Assembly: GCA_947499545.1 (NCBI GenBank)
Contig: CANMOZ010000003.1
Coordinates: 179,673-243,672, forward strand
Source of the DNA: an uncultured Saccharospirillaceae bacterium
Lineage (GTDB): Bacteria; Pseudomonadota; Gammaproteobacteria; Pseudomonadales; Oceanobacteraceae
Direction: 5' to 3'
DNA length: 64,000 bases
The position numbers were made by a program, and so were the translations under genes. A model generated the notes under the pieces. That model did not search any database. It was not told where the DNA came from and worked only from the letters and a program-made list of their open reading frames with translations. Positions 55,773 to 64,000 of this stretch are shown one piece after another (the stretch's first letter is position 1; each line of letters opens with the position of its first letter).

Positions 55773-56201
55773 TTAAATATTGCTTAATCCTCTTAGGGTT
55801 GTTTCAGAAATCACATCTAGGTTTTGAATGCTGATACCCTGCAAAATGGCATGTTCGGGCTCATCATCAGAGATCATCACCTGATCGATCTCTACATGCT
55901 TTAACTGTGTGTGTTTACGTAAAAATAGCCCTTCTTTCAGACCCCTTAAGGTTGTTTCGATGCTTGCGCCCTGAACACTTAAATTTTGAATTTCAAGAGT
56001 ACTCAGAGTGTCTGAAGCTCCTTTATCTGGCTGAGTCGGTGCCCATATGAGTTCTTCAATTTGAAAGTCTCCTTCCAGTAAAAAGCCCACTCCTTGTGCC
56101 TGAAAGTAACGCAGATTCCCATCTTCAATCGGAACAAGCTCTGCCTTTGCACTCCCCACCAGCATAATAAACACCAAGAACCCTTTTAATGTTTTGAACA
56201 T
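55773..56201 (-). CDS. Secreted DUF6160-like protein
   Basis: A 142-residue exported protein. Signal peptide MFKTLKGFLVFIMLVGSAKA, then AELVPIEDGNLRYFQAQGVG, which resembles the short N-terminal motif of the DUF6160-type secreted proteins. The segment IEELIWAPTQ...LSTLEIQNLSV matches VDKLLWAPCQ...NTNGLMIENLTV in the 357-residue secreted protein at 61.3-62.4 kb, so the two are related. It ends with two copies of ETTLRGL (ASIETTLRGLKEG and ISETTLRGLSNI). Function unknown. Confidence 0.7.
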   Translation of the reverse strand: MFKTLKGFLVFIMLVGSAKAELVPIEDGNLRYFQAQGVGFLLEGDFQIEELIWAPTQPDKGASDTLSTLEIQNLSVQGASIETTLRGLKEGLFLRKHTQLKHVEIDQVMISDDEPEHAILQGISIQNLDVISETTLRGLSNI

Positions 56202-56375
56202 AGTTCTCCCCTTTGCTTAATATTTTCCTTTCAGAGTCTCCCCGCTATACAATACCATTAAAATTTTCTTTCCTGTACTAGACCCAACGCATGTATTTAA
56301 CAATGATTTAATAGTATTACGGGCTGAAAATACTTCTATTACCATTAACAAATATAAAAGAAGTGCTTCCCATTT

Positions 56376-56851
56376 TTAAAAATCACCTTCAGAAAAGCCT
56401 TGTACATTATCACTTGCAATAATAAATGTATTCACTGATTGATCTGTAAACTCTAAAGGAAAAGCAATATAATCTGTGGCTCTTTCAGAATACAGCTCTT
56501 GTAATATAATATGGGGCTCAGATGATAATTTATTGATTAACTTATGACGAACCATGCAGCAAGATTCAAGCCCTTATTCAATAGGGCTACCACGATAAGA
56601 AAATGTCTGATCAACTCCATGTGATGTGCAAACACTTCAATTTCATCTTTATCACGTCACCAGGTATAAACTGTAGTCCCCACTTCAGGATCAATAGCAT
56701 TGAGTGCAATACGAATTCGGGCCACATTTGCATCTGATTAAATTAAGTGCTCTCCAAGATTTTTGAGGAAAACTCCAGAGTCTTTTATGATTCACCCAGA
56801 AGTTAATAACCAGTGCACAACTTCAACTACAATCCAGTCTTTAACGTCTCC
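56376..56851 (-). pseudogene. Decayed N-terminal part of an adenylate cyclase-like protein
   Basis: Three-frame reading of the minus strand gives a consistent but broken protein: DVKDWIVVEVVHWLLTSG, stop, GVFLKNLGEHLI, stop, DANVARIRIALNAIDPEVGT, TVYTW, stop, RDKDEIEVF, frameshift, SHGVDQTFSYRGSPIE, stop, HIILQELYSERATDYIAFPL, EFTDQSVNTFIIASDNVQGF, SEGDF, stop. The last part matches from memory the GATDYxALPLxFSDG...FATDxPGGF pattern found before the catalytic domain of many class III cyclases. The catalytic domain is gone. Confidence 0.6.
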
Positions 56852-56921
56852 CAGAAATATTTCTTATAAGCTTTTCTGAATGTTGATTACCTAAGCTATT
56901 AACCCACTTATAGTCTAACTT

Positions 56922-59900
56922 TCAATTATAGCTTGATTGTTTAGCATGATGACTTGCCACGCAAGTATTTTTTACACTCCTCCCAGCAATACTAAATAAT
57001 GCTAATTTAAGCTCTGTTGTAATATTCCCTGGACGATAATAATTTCCAGTATCTATCTCTGGTTCATACCGCCCATCATTTAACCATAGCGTTACTGTCT
57101 CAATTGGCTTACAAGGGTTTGGGTTTACCATTTCCCATATATATGCAGCATGTGAATGCATTGGGCCAGCAGGAACATGCAATATATCTCTTGCTCCATA
57201 GGCAATTCTGGTCATATCGTTGGTTTGATGAAGATAAACATCATTCCCAAAACGAATGGGTTCTTCATAAGTAGAGCCATCAGTATAATTGATAGTTAAA
57301 TACGCAATCTTTCCACCATCTCTACCATCATCAGTTGTGTAATAATTTCGATACATCTGTTGAATTCGTTGCATATAGTTAACCATTGAAGCCTCTTGAT
57401 CAGGTCCCTCCCATGCGGTACTAATAATCAGTGAAATTGATGAGGCAGCGTTATTAATAACTTGTGTTGTAGATTTGATCGCTTTTGCGGACAATACCAC
57501 AGCATTAGGCGAATCATCAGGTAACGTTTGTACAACTGGTGCAAATGACTCCGCTGGCTCACTCCCTATCATTTCTACTTGTGAAAAATCAAAACCTGGG
57601 GCAGCCAAGCTCCAATGATTACTATCACCTATTAAGTCTGCATTATACTTTTCAATAGGATACACCTGATAATAGTCTCCTCCACTCAAATTTGGGCTAA
57701 CAGAGGTAATTCTGGAAATATCCACACCATACTTGCTAGTAAACTCCCAAAAGTGAGGTAAGTTGGCTTGATTTGCATTCCAAAATAAATTTGCCTCATG
57801 TGCAACTTTTGAAAAAGACCAATAGTCGGCATACCCTTCTGAAATCTTACCTTGAGAGGCGTCATTCATTACAGAACACCAAAGATAGGGTGAAGACCAC
57901 TTATTTGAATACATTGTGTCAGTCTCAGCCATTTTTGGTAAATCATAAGGTGATGTGTCCGCTTTATTAGTTGAGTAAATCACCTCATCAAAACCTGCTT
58001 TTTTAAGCTTTTTAATAAATCCTCTTTCGTAATGTTTACTCCTACTCATCCAATACATCGGCACTAGCTTAGAACAGTTTTTTACAATAGCCGCTAGCTG
58101 AGCATCCGTTTGAAAGGGTGTGCCACCATTTCGGTCAGCAGTAAGCCCATCAGCCCAGAATCTTACTTCCTGCATACCTAATTCACTTAGGTACTGACAT
58201 TGACGAACAATGCTATCAGACCAAACCACCCGAGGTTCCATGAATTGGCCAGGCCCCTGTGTAATGAAATCTTGTTCTTCAAAAGGCGGCCCATTCACCC
58301 AGTACTCGCCCAATGACTCATCATGCGCAATATTAAATGCCTTTTCTGTAGGGAGCGCAGACAATATATCTTTATAATATGCACCTGTCAGCGCTTGATA
58401 ACCTGGATTAGTTGTATCAAAAAAATGAGAATAAACTTTTCCATTTTTTTCAACCCATGCCCACTCAGGGTGCTTTTTCCTAAATAATGCACCACCATAA
58501 ACTGTCGGCACAATTTGTTCGAAATAATGCCGCCTAGCAAAATGTGTTAACTTTTGCATTTCCTCAGGGCTCAAAAATCTATCCCAAATATAATAATAAC
58601 TACCATTACCAATAGCCAAATTCCCTAAATAAAGCTGAAGCTCATTAACTTTAAACTGACTTAATGCTCTTCGAATTAGTTCTTCCCAGGTCACCATGTC
58701 CATTTTCAGTTTATCCTTATACATCGTATAGTGAAATCCTCTTTTTTTTGTATCAGGATAGTCAACTATTAAACCATAAGGTGAAACCGGTAGAATCTTG
58801 GTAGCATAGTCAAATTTCAATACCTGCAGCAATGAAGTACTTGCGAAATAGGCACCTGCATATTCTTCCCCTATCAGTAGAATACCTTGTGAATCAGTTT
58901 TTAATACATAACCTTGATCTGTTTTTGGCATTTTTTGAAAATACTGTAGCAGTCCTTCATTAGTGATCATTGTTTCTATATTTTTGGCTTTGATTGTCCC
59001 TATAATGATTGAATTATTAGGACGATAACTTCCTATCCAAGGACGCACAGGTAAATCCAAGCCAAAATAATGTTTTATTTCTGACTTTAATATTGTCGCA
59101 GTTTCAGCGCTTCTCAAGTCAGGAACATAAATCACTGTCTTACTATTTATGGTAAACTTATTTGGTTTGTCAGACCTCACCCAACTTACTTGTTTTGGGA
59201 CAGGAAAAACCATCGGATAGACTCTATTTCTAACTTCACCAATACCATTATAACTACCTATCTCTTGCATTGATAAATTATCTAACCAAAGAACAGGAGT
59301 AGGATCATGCTTATTCATGTCCTCAACTATCTGAAGATGGGTTAGCCCTTCATTATAAATTCTAAGCTCATCAATTTTTCCTTTAAACGTGTTTACGAGT
59401 GTTGCATCATAGGTACCGGTATAAAGATCAAAGATTGAGTTTTGTAATGAACCTGAAATTTTATCTATTGTATATTGCAATTTACCATTAATATAAATTC
59501 GCAAGTCATAACCACGATAACTTACTGCAATATGAACCCAGGTTTCTGGGTTCAGAGGAAATTCAACTTCGTGACGAGGAAGACTTAAACCATGGCCATA
59601 AAAGATAAATTTATTTCTTTCCAGGTATAATTCATAACTATCTTTCTTTCCTAGAATAGTTCGATGTTGTTGTCCTGATGATTCATCCGGTGAAATCCAT
59701 GCCTCAATTGTAAATTCATTAACTAAGTTTAACGATTCATTATTTGGAATAACAACAGCATCACCCATTCCATCTAATCGTAACGCAACCCCATACTTTC
59801 CTTCATCTAATACAGTATCGCCAATAAACGATCCATGATTAGTAAATTCACTAATATCGTGAACCATATTCTTTTTAAAGTTGTTTTGCGTGTAATCATA

Positions 59901-60437
59901 GTCATGATACAAATAAAGACGTTCCCAGCCCCGTATCCCAATACCGCCGAACTGAGGGCTAATATAAGTTGTCTCAGGTTTACTTGCTTTTACGTGCAGT
60001 TCCCCATACGTCCATTTATCCGTATCTTCTACACCAAATAGTGAGTCGACATACCCGACACTTGCATTGGAACTGTCATACATTCTCATTCGCATACGAA
60101 TTGACTTTAAATCTTTACTTTTATAATAAAATCCAAACTTATAAAATTTCTGGTTTCCTGCAAAAAGATTATTGCTTGGTTTCACACCCGATACTGCATC
60201 TCCCCACTCTTTATCTCTAACAGGAATCATTACTGCCTGTTCGCCATGATATGCATCATTTACAATTTTCGGTATAAAAGATTCATCACTACCAAACCAT
60301 TTCCACTCATTAGGACTCCCCCCAACCTCTCCTTCTTCAAAAGAAGCGTTAGGCAACATTCCATAGGAACCAACCGAAATTAGAAATGAAAACCAAAACC
60401 CTATTGACTTAAAGAAATATTTATTAAAGATTAACAT
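56922..60437 (-). CDS. Large secreted GH20-like glycosidase with LamG domain
   Basis: An 1171-residue exported protein. Signal peptide ~1-26. Residues ~27-170 and ~378-395 look like one carbohydrate-binding jelly roll (LPNASFEEGE at its start; VLWLDNLSMQEIG at its end) interrupted by a LamG-type domain at ~178-375 (YGVALRLDGMGDAVVIPNNE, FTIEAWISPDESS, VHIAVSYRGYDLRIYINGKL, KGKIDELRIYNEGLT). Residues ~405-545 match the GH20 b domain (ETATILKSEIKHYFGLDLPV; GEEYAGAYFASTSLLQVLKF). The barrel starts near 560 (IVDYPDTKKRGFHYTM) with H705-D706-E707, which fits the GH20 catalytic Asp-Glu pair. The likely substrate is an N-acetylhexosamine-containing glycan. AT-rich, probably acquired. Confidence 0.75.
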   Translation of the reverse strand: MLIFNKYFFKSIGFWFSFLISVGSYGMLPNASFEEGEVGGSPNEWKWFGSDESFIPKIVNDAYHGEQAVMIPVRDKEWGDAVSGVKPSNNLFAGNQKFYKFGFYYKSKDLKSIRMRMRMYDSSNASVGYVDSLFGVEDTDKWTYGELHVKASKPETTYISPQFGGIGIRGWERLYLYHDYDYTQNNFKKNMVHDISEFTNHGSFIGDTVLDEGKYGVALRLDGMGDAVVIPNNESLNLVNEFTIEAWISPDESSGQQHRTILGKKDSYELYLERNKFIFYGHGLSLPRHEVEFPLNPETWVHIAVSYRGYDLRIYINGKLQYTIDKISGSLQNSIFDLYTGTYDATLVNTFKGKIDELRIYNEGLTHLQIVEDMNKHDPTPVLWLDNLSMQEIGSYNGIGEVRNRVYPMVFPVPKQVSWVRSDKPNKFTINSKTVIYVPDLRSAETATILKSEIKHYFGLDLPVRPWIGSYRPNNSIIIGTIKAKNIETMITNEGLLQYFQKMPKTDQGYVLKTDSQGILLIGEEYAGAYFASTSLLQVLKFDYATKILPVSPYGLIVDYPDTKKRGFHYTMYKDKLKMDMVTWEELIRRALSQFKVNELQLYLGNLAIGNGSYYYIWDRFLSPEEMQKLTHFARRHYFEQIVPTVYGGALFRKKHPEWAWVEKNGKVYSHFFDTTNPGYQALTGAYYKDILSALPTEKAFNIAHDESLGEYWVNGPPFEEQDFITQGPGQFMEPRVVWSDSIVRQCQYLSELGMQEVRFWADGLTADRNGGTPFQTDAQLAAIVKNCSKLVPMYWMSRSKHYERGFIKKLKKAGFDEVIYSTNKADTSPYDLPKMAETDTMYSNKWSSPYLWCSVMNDASQGKISEGYADYWSFSKVAHEANLFWNANQANLPHFWEFTSKYGVDISRITSVSPNLSGGDYYQVYPIEKYNADLIGDSNHWSLAAPGFDFSQVEMIGSEPAESFAPVVQTLPDDSPNAVVLSAKAIKSTTQVINNAASSISLIISTAWEGPDQEASMVNYMQRIQQMYRNYYTTDDGRDGGKIAYLTINYTDGSTYEEPIRFGNDVYLHQTNDMTRIAYGARDILHVPAGPMHSHAAYIWEMVNPNPCKPIETVTLWLNDGRYEPEIDTGNYYRPGNITTELKLALFSIAGRSVKNTCVASHHAKQSSYN

Positions 60438-60795
60438 TGCCTAATTCCTTTTAAGCAGAAAATCAAAAACACATCCTTTATTTGCATAATCACACTAATT
60501 TAAATATACTCTATGTGTCTTCATCCAGAAGATTGATATCTGATGAATTATTAAATTCAGATTCAACAAAAAATGTATTATTCAATCCATATAAATTTTT
60601 TAACTATCAATACATTGGAAGCATCCAAATAAAACTATTTTTATGCCACCAAACTACTCCCTAACATTACCATTACTTTTTCGATAACTGCAGCAGCTTG
60701 ATCAGCAGTAAGATTCAAGCGGTGATTTATTCACTCGGAACTTGCTCACAAGAAACATCCTCTACCTTAGATATTCAATAATAATTGCCCAATCA
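60438..60795. other. AT-rich non-coding gap with possible gene scraps
   Basis: No convincing gene. On the minus strand a short frame ending at 60641 reads RLNLTADQAAAVIEKVMVML with a small tail, and another ending at about 60516 reads NTFFVESEFNNSSDINLLDE. Both look protein-like but are too short to place; they may be remnants. Confidence 0.35.
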
Positions 60796-61395
60796 TCATT
60801 TAATAGAGTTAAAGATTAATAAATGACCTTGTTGATGAACTTTTCCATCGATATTAAAATGCATCCATTCATGATTAATCGTGCTAGCTGTTCTTAACAA
60901 AGTCGTTCGAGATCCCACTCCAACAGAGAAAAGATTAAATTCAACCGTTTTGGGTAAGCCGATATTTAACATTGTTCTATTGATAAATGCGTGTTGATCT
61001 CCCAAGTACTGAGAATCTTCAGCTTCAACCGTGTCTAAGTTAATCGTTAAATGCTGATATTGAATTTCACCCATTAGCTGAGTTAACCCAAACCAGCCAG
61101 ACTGCTTACTAGGTTGAACCAAAATGTCAGTTCCACAGTACATGTCTTTATTTGATGAGCAACTGCTGTTATTTACATTTGATAAAAATCCAGCCTGCCA
61201 ATAAATTCTTCCGGACAAGTCTATACCTGAGTCAAATTGTCGACTACCTAGCCCATCAATTTCAGATAGAAGATCGTCGTCTATCACATCTAAGGCATAG
61301 ACATTTTTTATTGCAACAGTTGCGAACAATATAATGCCCATTATTTTACAAAGAGGGCATCGAACCAAGCGTTTTAATATCCAAATAAAGCACAT
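60796..61395 (-). CDS. Secreted DUF6160-like protein
   Basis: A 199-residue exported protein. ATG at 61395 has GAGGG 5 bases upstream; the signal segment is CKIMGIILFATVAIKNVYA. The mature part begins LDVIDDDLLSEIDGLG, close to the LxDxxLxxVxG motif of DUF6160-type proteins. Strand-rich body: QYQHLTINLDTVEAED, RTMLNIGLPKTVEFNLFSVG. A single Cys pair (SSCSSNKDMYCGTD). It overlaps the end of the upstream 357-residue gene by 50 bases, so the two are co-transcribed. Confidence 0.7.
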   Translation of the reverse strand: MCFIWILKRLVRCPLCKIMGIILFATVAIKNVYALDVIDDDLLSEIDGLGSRQFDSGIDLSGRIYWQAGFLSNVNNSSCSSNKDMYCGTDILVQPSKQSGWFGLTQLMGEIQYQHLTINLDTVEAEDSQYLGDQHAFINRTMLNIGLPKTVEFNLFSVGVGSRTTLLRTASTINHEWMHFNIDGKVHQQGHLLIFNSIK

Positions 61396-62419
61396 GGAAT
61401 CCCTCGATAGTTGATGAGCCTAAATTTGTTCCTGCTAAAGTTAAATTTTTCCAGCGAATCGATGATGTTCGCGCATTTGCATAGTAATTTTGATACCAAC
61501 GGTAGTGATCAGCATCGGTTTCTAGTATTGTTCCCTTACCATCTGGCGCAATTAATGACGCGTCAGCAATTTCGGGTGCCCTTAAATACAAATGCAATTC
61601 CCCATTTTCCATCACCTCGAATTTGAGTGGCTGGTCATAGGCAAAATCACCTAATTTTAACTCTACAGTTAAATTTTCGATCATAAGGCCATTTGTATTG
61701 AGTGTTTCTTCTGAGTGACACCGACTTCCTAACTGACAGGGGGCCCACAATAATTTATCCACATATAAGTGGGTATCAGACTCTATGGCTAAAGCGTTCT
61801 TATCGCTCCAGAGTAATATGGAGCTACCATCAATCGCTGCGGACTGCAGAAAGAGTTCATAGCGATGATCTGCTACTCCATTGCCTCCGAAACTCAACCA
61901 ACCGCTTACTCCCAAATCGAATCGTTCACTTTCTCTGCTACTACAAAGACTGTCCCAGCCACACTGGGAAGCAGTATCAGCTTCAATTGGGACTCTAGGG
62001 CTGGATAAATTTAATGCGGAGTGAGTCGATGCAGAATTCAATCCATTGACAGTAACTGGCTGCAAACCAAGCGTAAATGGGTAAGGTAAACGACCAAAAT
62101 TGAAAGTATTTTCTAGTTGATTGCCGAACTCAGATCCAACGCCTGTCATATAGAACCAGTCTACATTCAAACTGGTTTCATTTAAGCCAGAGATGGAGTC
62201 AATATTATTAACGGATAACTTAAAAGGTTCATCAATACCTGCTTGCAGAGATAAGCCTTCAAACATCCAATTCAATTCACCGGCTGTCACTTTAGACAAC
62301 GCCTGATCAGAGATTGGAGTGATAGCCAATGCCTTTTTTGGCATCAAAAACCCAGAAGTTGCAAAGTAAAAACCTAACAAACAAACATTAAAGAATTTAT
62401 CGCAATGAAGGCTCAACAT
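61346..62419 (-). CDS. Secreted DUF6160-like protein
   Basis: A 357-residue exported protein from ATG at 62419 (AAGGA about 9 bases before; a TTG at 62443 is the other option). Signal segment FFNVCLLGFYFATSGFLMPK; mature start ALAITPISDQALSKVTAGEL has the DUF6160-type motif. The body is a run of beta-strand-like segments in repeated units: LSLQAGIDEPFKLSVNNI, RFDLGVSGWLSFGGNGVADH, HLYVDKLLWAPC, LMIENLTVELKLGDF. Two cysteine pairs (QCGWDSLCSS; PCQLGSRCHS). This suggests a repeated beta-helix or barrel-like surface protein. Function unknown; related to the 142-residue protein at 55.8 kb. Confidence 0.7.
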   Translation of the reverse strand: MLSLHCDKFFNVCLLGFYFATSGFLMPKKALAITPISDQALSKVTAGELNWMFEGLSLQAGIDEPFKLSVNNIDSISGLNETSLNVDWFYMTGVGSEFGNQLENTFNFGRLPYPFTLGLQPVTVNGLNSASTHSALNLSSPRVPIEADTASQCGWDSLCSSRESERFDLGVSGWLSFGGNGVADHRYELFLQSAAIDGSSILLWSDKNALAIESDTHLYVDKLLWAPCQLGSRCHSEETLNTNGLMIENLTVELKLGDFAYDQPLKFEVMENGELHLYLRAPEIADASLIAPDGKGTILETDADHYRWYQNYYANARTSSIRWKNLTLAGTNLGSSTIEGFHVLYLDIKTLGSMPSL

Positions 62420-62638
62420 GTCTCCGATTCCTTTCGGATTCAAGCTATGGATGGATCATCTCACGCAAACACATATGGATACAATGGAGCATTTACGCAT
62501 AACTGGGGCTTTTAGAGTCACTCATGTCGGTGCTTTATATGTCCATATTGAAAGACAAACCTCCGAGTATCGGCAAGGTTATAGTGTATATAATTAGATC
62601 AATAAAATCTGAACAGACCATCTGGGTATTATGCAGTT

Positions 62639-63269
62639 TTACAAAAATTCCAATTCATTTGTCATATTTTTCCTAGCATGTTTTTCAAGCCTAGCTCTAA
62701 ACCAATCCAGATGGTATATATAGGGTTGTTTTAATATACTTTTTATAAATTTCTTTCTGCCACGACGATAAAGAAAGTTAGGAATATGAGAAAACTCTTT
62801 ACGAACACTTTCTCGATAATTCAAATAAATTTCTTCGTCCATTCCAATGGATCGACATATCGGCATCCAATACTGCAAGTACATCCTTCTTAGTACTTTT
62901 TGTTTGATGATTTTTTGTTTCAAGTATTGTCTGAACCGTATTTCGAATTAAATCTTCGTCTACATTCAAAGACCGCATGATTAACTCTGCAAGTTCCGCA
63001 CTCCTTTTTTCATTTTTCGTACTCCCTGGTTTGTATATCACATCATGATACCAGACTGCCCATTGAGCCAATGGGGTATCAAATCCAGATGCTTCAAGCA
63101 AACCAAGCATAGATGCAATGTGATTTAGGTCGTGATAGAAGCGATGAGGCTCATTATAGGCTGCACATAACTGCTCGAAATACGTCGCTCCAGAATCAGT
63201 CGAAAGTCCAGACGCTATCATTAGGGTATTCCAGTTGAGCCTTAACGCTCTGACTTCAGCCTTGACCAT
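62639..63269 (-). pseudogene. HD-superfamily phosphohydrolase, frameshifted
   Basis: The upstream frame (from 63269) has the HD-type metal ligands YNEPHRFYHDLNHIASML and WAVWYHDVIYKPGSTKNEKR, SAELAELIMRS, and DVLAVLDADMSI with the last Asp. It then runs out of frame. The next frame continues GMDEEIYLNYRESVRKEFSH, IPNFLYRRGRKKFIKSIL, ARLEKHARKNMTNELEF, which completes the family's C-terminal region. Removing one base in the GG at about 62849-62850 rejoins them to a ~208-residue protein of the predicted metal-dependent HD phosphohydrolase type (COG4339-like). Six bases after a GNAT gene. Confidence 0.8.
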
Positions 63270-63275
63270 CAGTGG

Positions 63276-63671
63276 TTATCTTTTTCTAAGTACAGCAAAT
63301 GCATTTTCGACTTTCTGCATACCTATTTTGGGATAATACTCCATCGCATCTGGTGCCGAGAGCAATAGCAATGTGGCTTGATCGCCAATGATGTCTTGTG
63401 TTTTTTGAATTAACATTCGACCAATACCTGAGTTATGATATTCCTTCTTCACAGCCAAATCAGACAAATAGCAGCAATAACTGTAATCTGTTAACGACCG
63501 ACTCACGCCCACCAACTCATCATTATTCCAAGCCGAAATAACCAAATTGGCTTCAGCAAACATTTTGCTTATTCTTTTAAGGTCATGAACAGGTCGGTGA
63601 ATGCCAGAGGATTTAAAGACTTCGATTACTCGTTTAGGATCTAACACTTTATTAATGCTGTACTCAATCAT
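63276..63671 (-). CDS. GNAT family N-acetyltransferase
   Basis: A 131-residue acetyltransferase. Seen: beta strand NLVISAWNNDELVGVSRSLT, CYLSDLAVKKEYHNSGIGRM with the acetyl-CoA pyrophosphate loop (Q/R-x-x-G-x-G/A pattern as YHNSGIGRML), and LLLLSAPDAMEYYPKIGMQK. This is a short, common GNAT subtype of unknown substrate. It is translated just before the frameshifted HD gene and may be in one operon with it. Confidence 0.88.
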   Translation of the reverse strand: MIEYSINKVLDPKRVIEVFKSSGIHRPVHDLKRISKMFAEANLVISAWNNDELVGVSRSLTDYSYCCYLSDLAVKKEYHNSGIGRMLIQKTQDIIGDQATLLLLSAPDAMEYYPKIGMQKVENAFAVLRKR

Positions 63672-64000
63672 TTCTTTTTATTCTCCATATCTATGCAAAA
63701 GTTTAAAGATTGAGATATAGGTGAAAGCGGTGTGGTTTATATGTATTTTGTTGCTTCCACTGAGACAAGATAACCCTCTTTAATATTTAGAATCGCACAT
63801 ATCCTGCTTGTTTGGCCAGTTTTTTCTTATTTCAGATTCTCTCGTAATTTAAGTGCAGATTTCTTCGTAAGCCTTAAGAATACAGAATTCGAGAAGAGGA
63901 CCGTGTTTAATATTTGATTGATCTAGGAGGTGTAGAGCAAGTCCCAAGCATTGAAGCGATATGCTTTTGCGCTTTAAATTTCCCAAAAACTAAAAAAGCC
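63672..64000. other. Non-coding window end
   Basis: About 330 bases. No gene seen. The last ~75 bases could be the beginning of a plus-strand coding region (GVEQVPSIEAICFCALNFP) that continues past the window, but I cannot name it. Confidence 0.3.

Noticed and set aside
60482-60664. 60-codon plus-strand frame
   Set aside because: AT-rich chance frame with no ribosome site; minus-strand readings look more protein-like but are fragments.

Overview
The window looks like a chromosomal stretch of a free-living, probably marine, gammaproteobacterium related to the Pseudomonas/Oceanospirillales side of the class. The basis is gene order. lspA-fkpB-ispH is followed by a convergent pilE-pilY1-pilX-pilW-pilV-fimU-fimT cluster and pilR/pilS. 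The block rplM-rpsI-petABC-sspA-sspB is also in the order familiar from pseudomonads. Base composition is moderate by eye, with clearly AT-rich patches at about 9.4-11.8, 51.4-52.1, 53.2-53.8 and 56.2-63.7 kb. I found no tRNA, rRNA or CRISPR array.

Layout. 0-1.8 kb: lspA (cut by the window edge), fkpB, ispH. 1.8-14.9 kb (minus strand): type IV pilus assembly and control. A standard minor-pilin/PilY1/PilE set is preceded by a second, divergent PilV-PilW-PilX-like set with its own secreted protein, and then by the PilS/PilR two-component pair. The PilR here has lost several of the key residues needed to activate sigma-54 polymerase. 15-16.7 kb: nadE. 16.8-18.7 kb: a small secreted-protein locus with a single-base frameshift. 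18.7-24.2 kb: sspB/sspA, the cytochrome bc1 complex and ribosomal proteins S9/L13. 25-29 kb: prfC, an unknown polytopic membrane protein and a PhnA-family protein.

29-38.2 kb (minus strand) is a five-gene predicted amidoligase cluster: circularly permuted ATP-grasp, alpha-E and transglutaminase-like proteins in two modules, one of them a fusion. It is a poorly understood peptide-ligation system. It lies 43 bp downstream of a complete hisGDCBHAFI operon (38.3-45.5 kb). That operon has an intact enteric-style attenuator: an 11-residue leader peptide with five consecutive histidines, an alternative hairpin and a strong terminator.

45.8-50.4 kb: a CbiM-like ECF transporter subunit, a SulP anion transporter, a predicted outer-membrane protein, rimI and a HolD-like protein. 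50.4-53.9 kb is a scrap-yard island. It holds an IS6-family transposase tail, two oppositely oriented IS66 pieces each with one terminal end, an Rhs tip with a possible immunity gene, and a frameshifted HAD phosphatase. 53.9-55.4 kb: leuA. From 55.7 kb onward the sequence is AT-rich and holds secreted proteins of a DUF6160-like type, a decayed adenylate-cyclase-like pseudogene, a large secreted GH20-like glycosidase with a LamG domain inserted in its N-terminal carbohydrate-binding-like region, a frameshifted HD phosphohydrolase and a GNAT acetyltransferase.

All family assignments come from motif and domain recognition by eye. No database search was possible.
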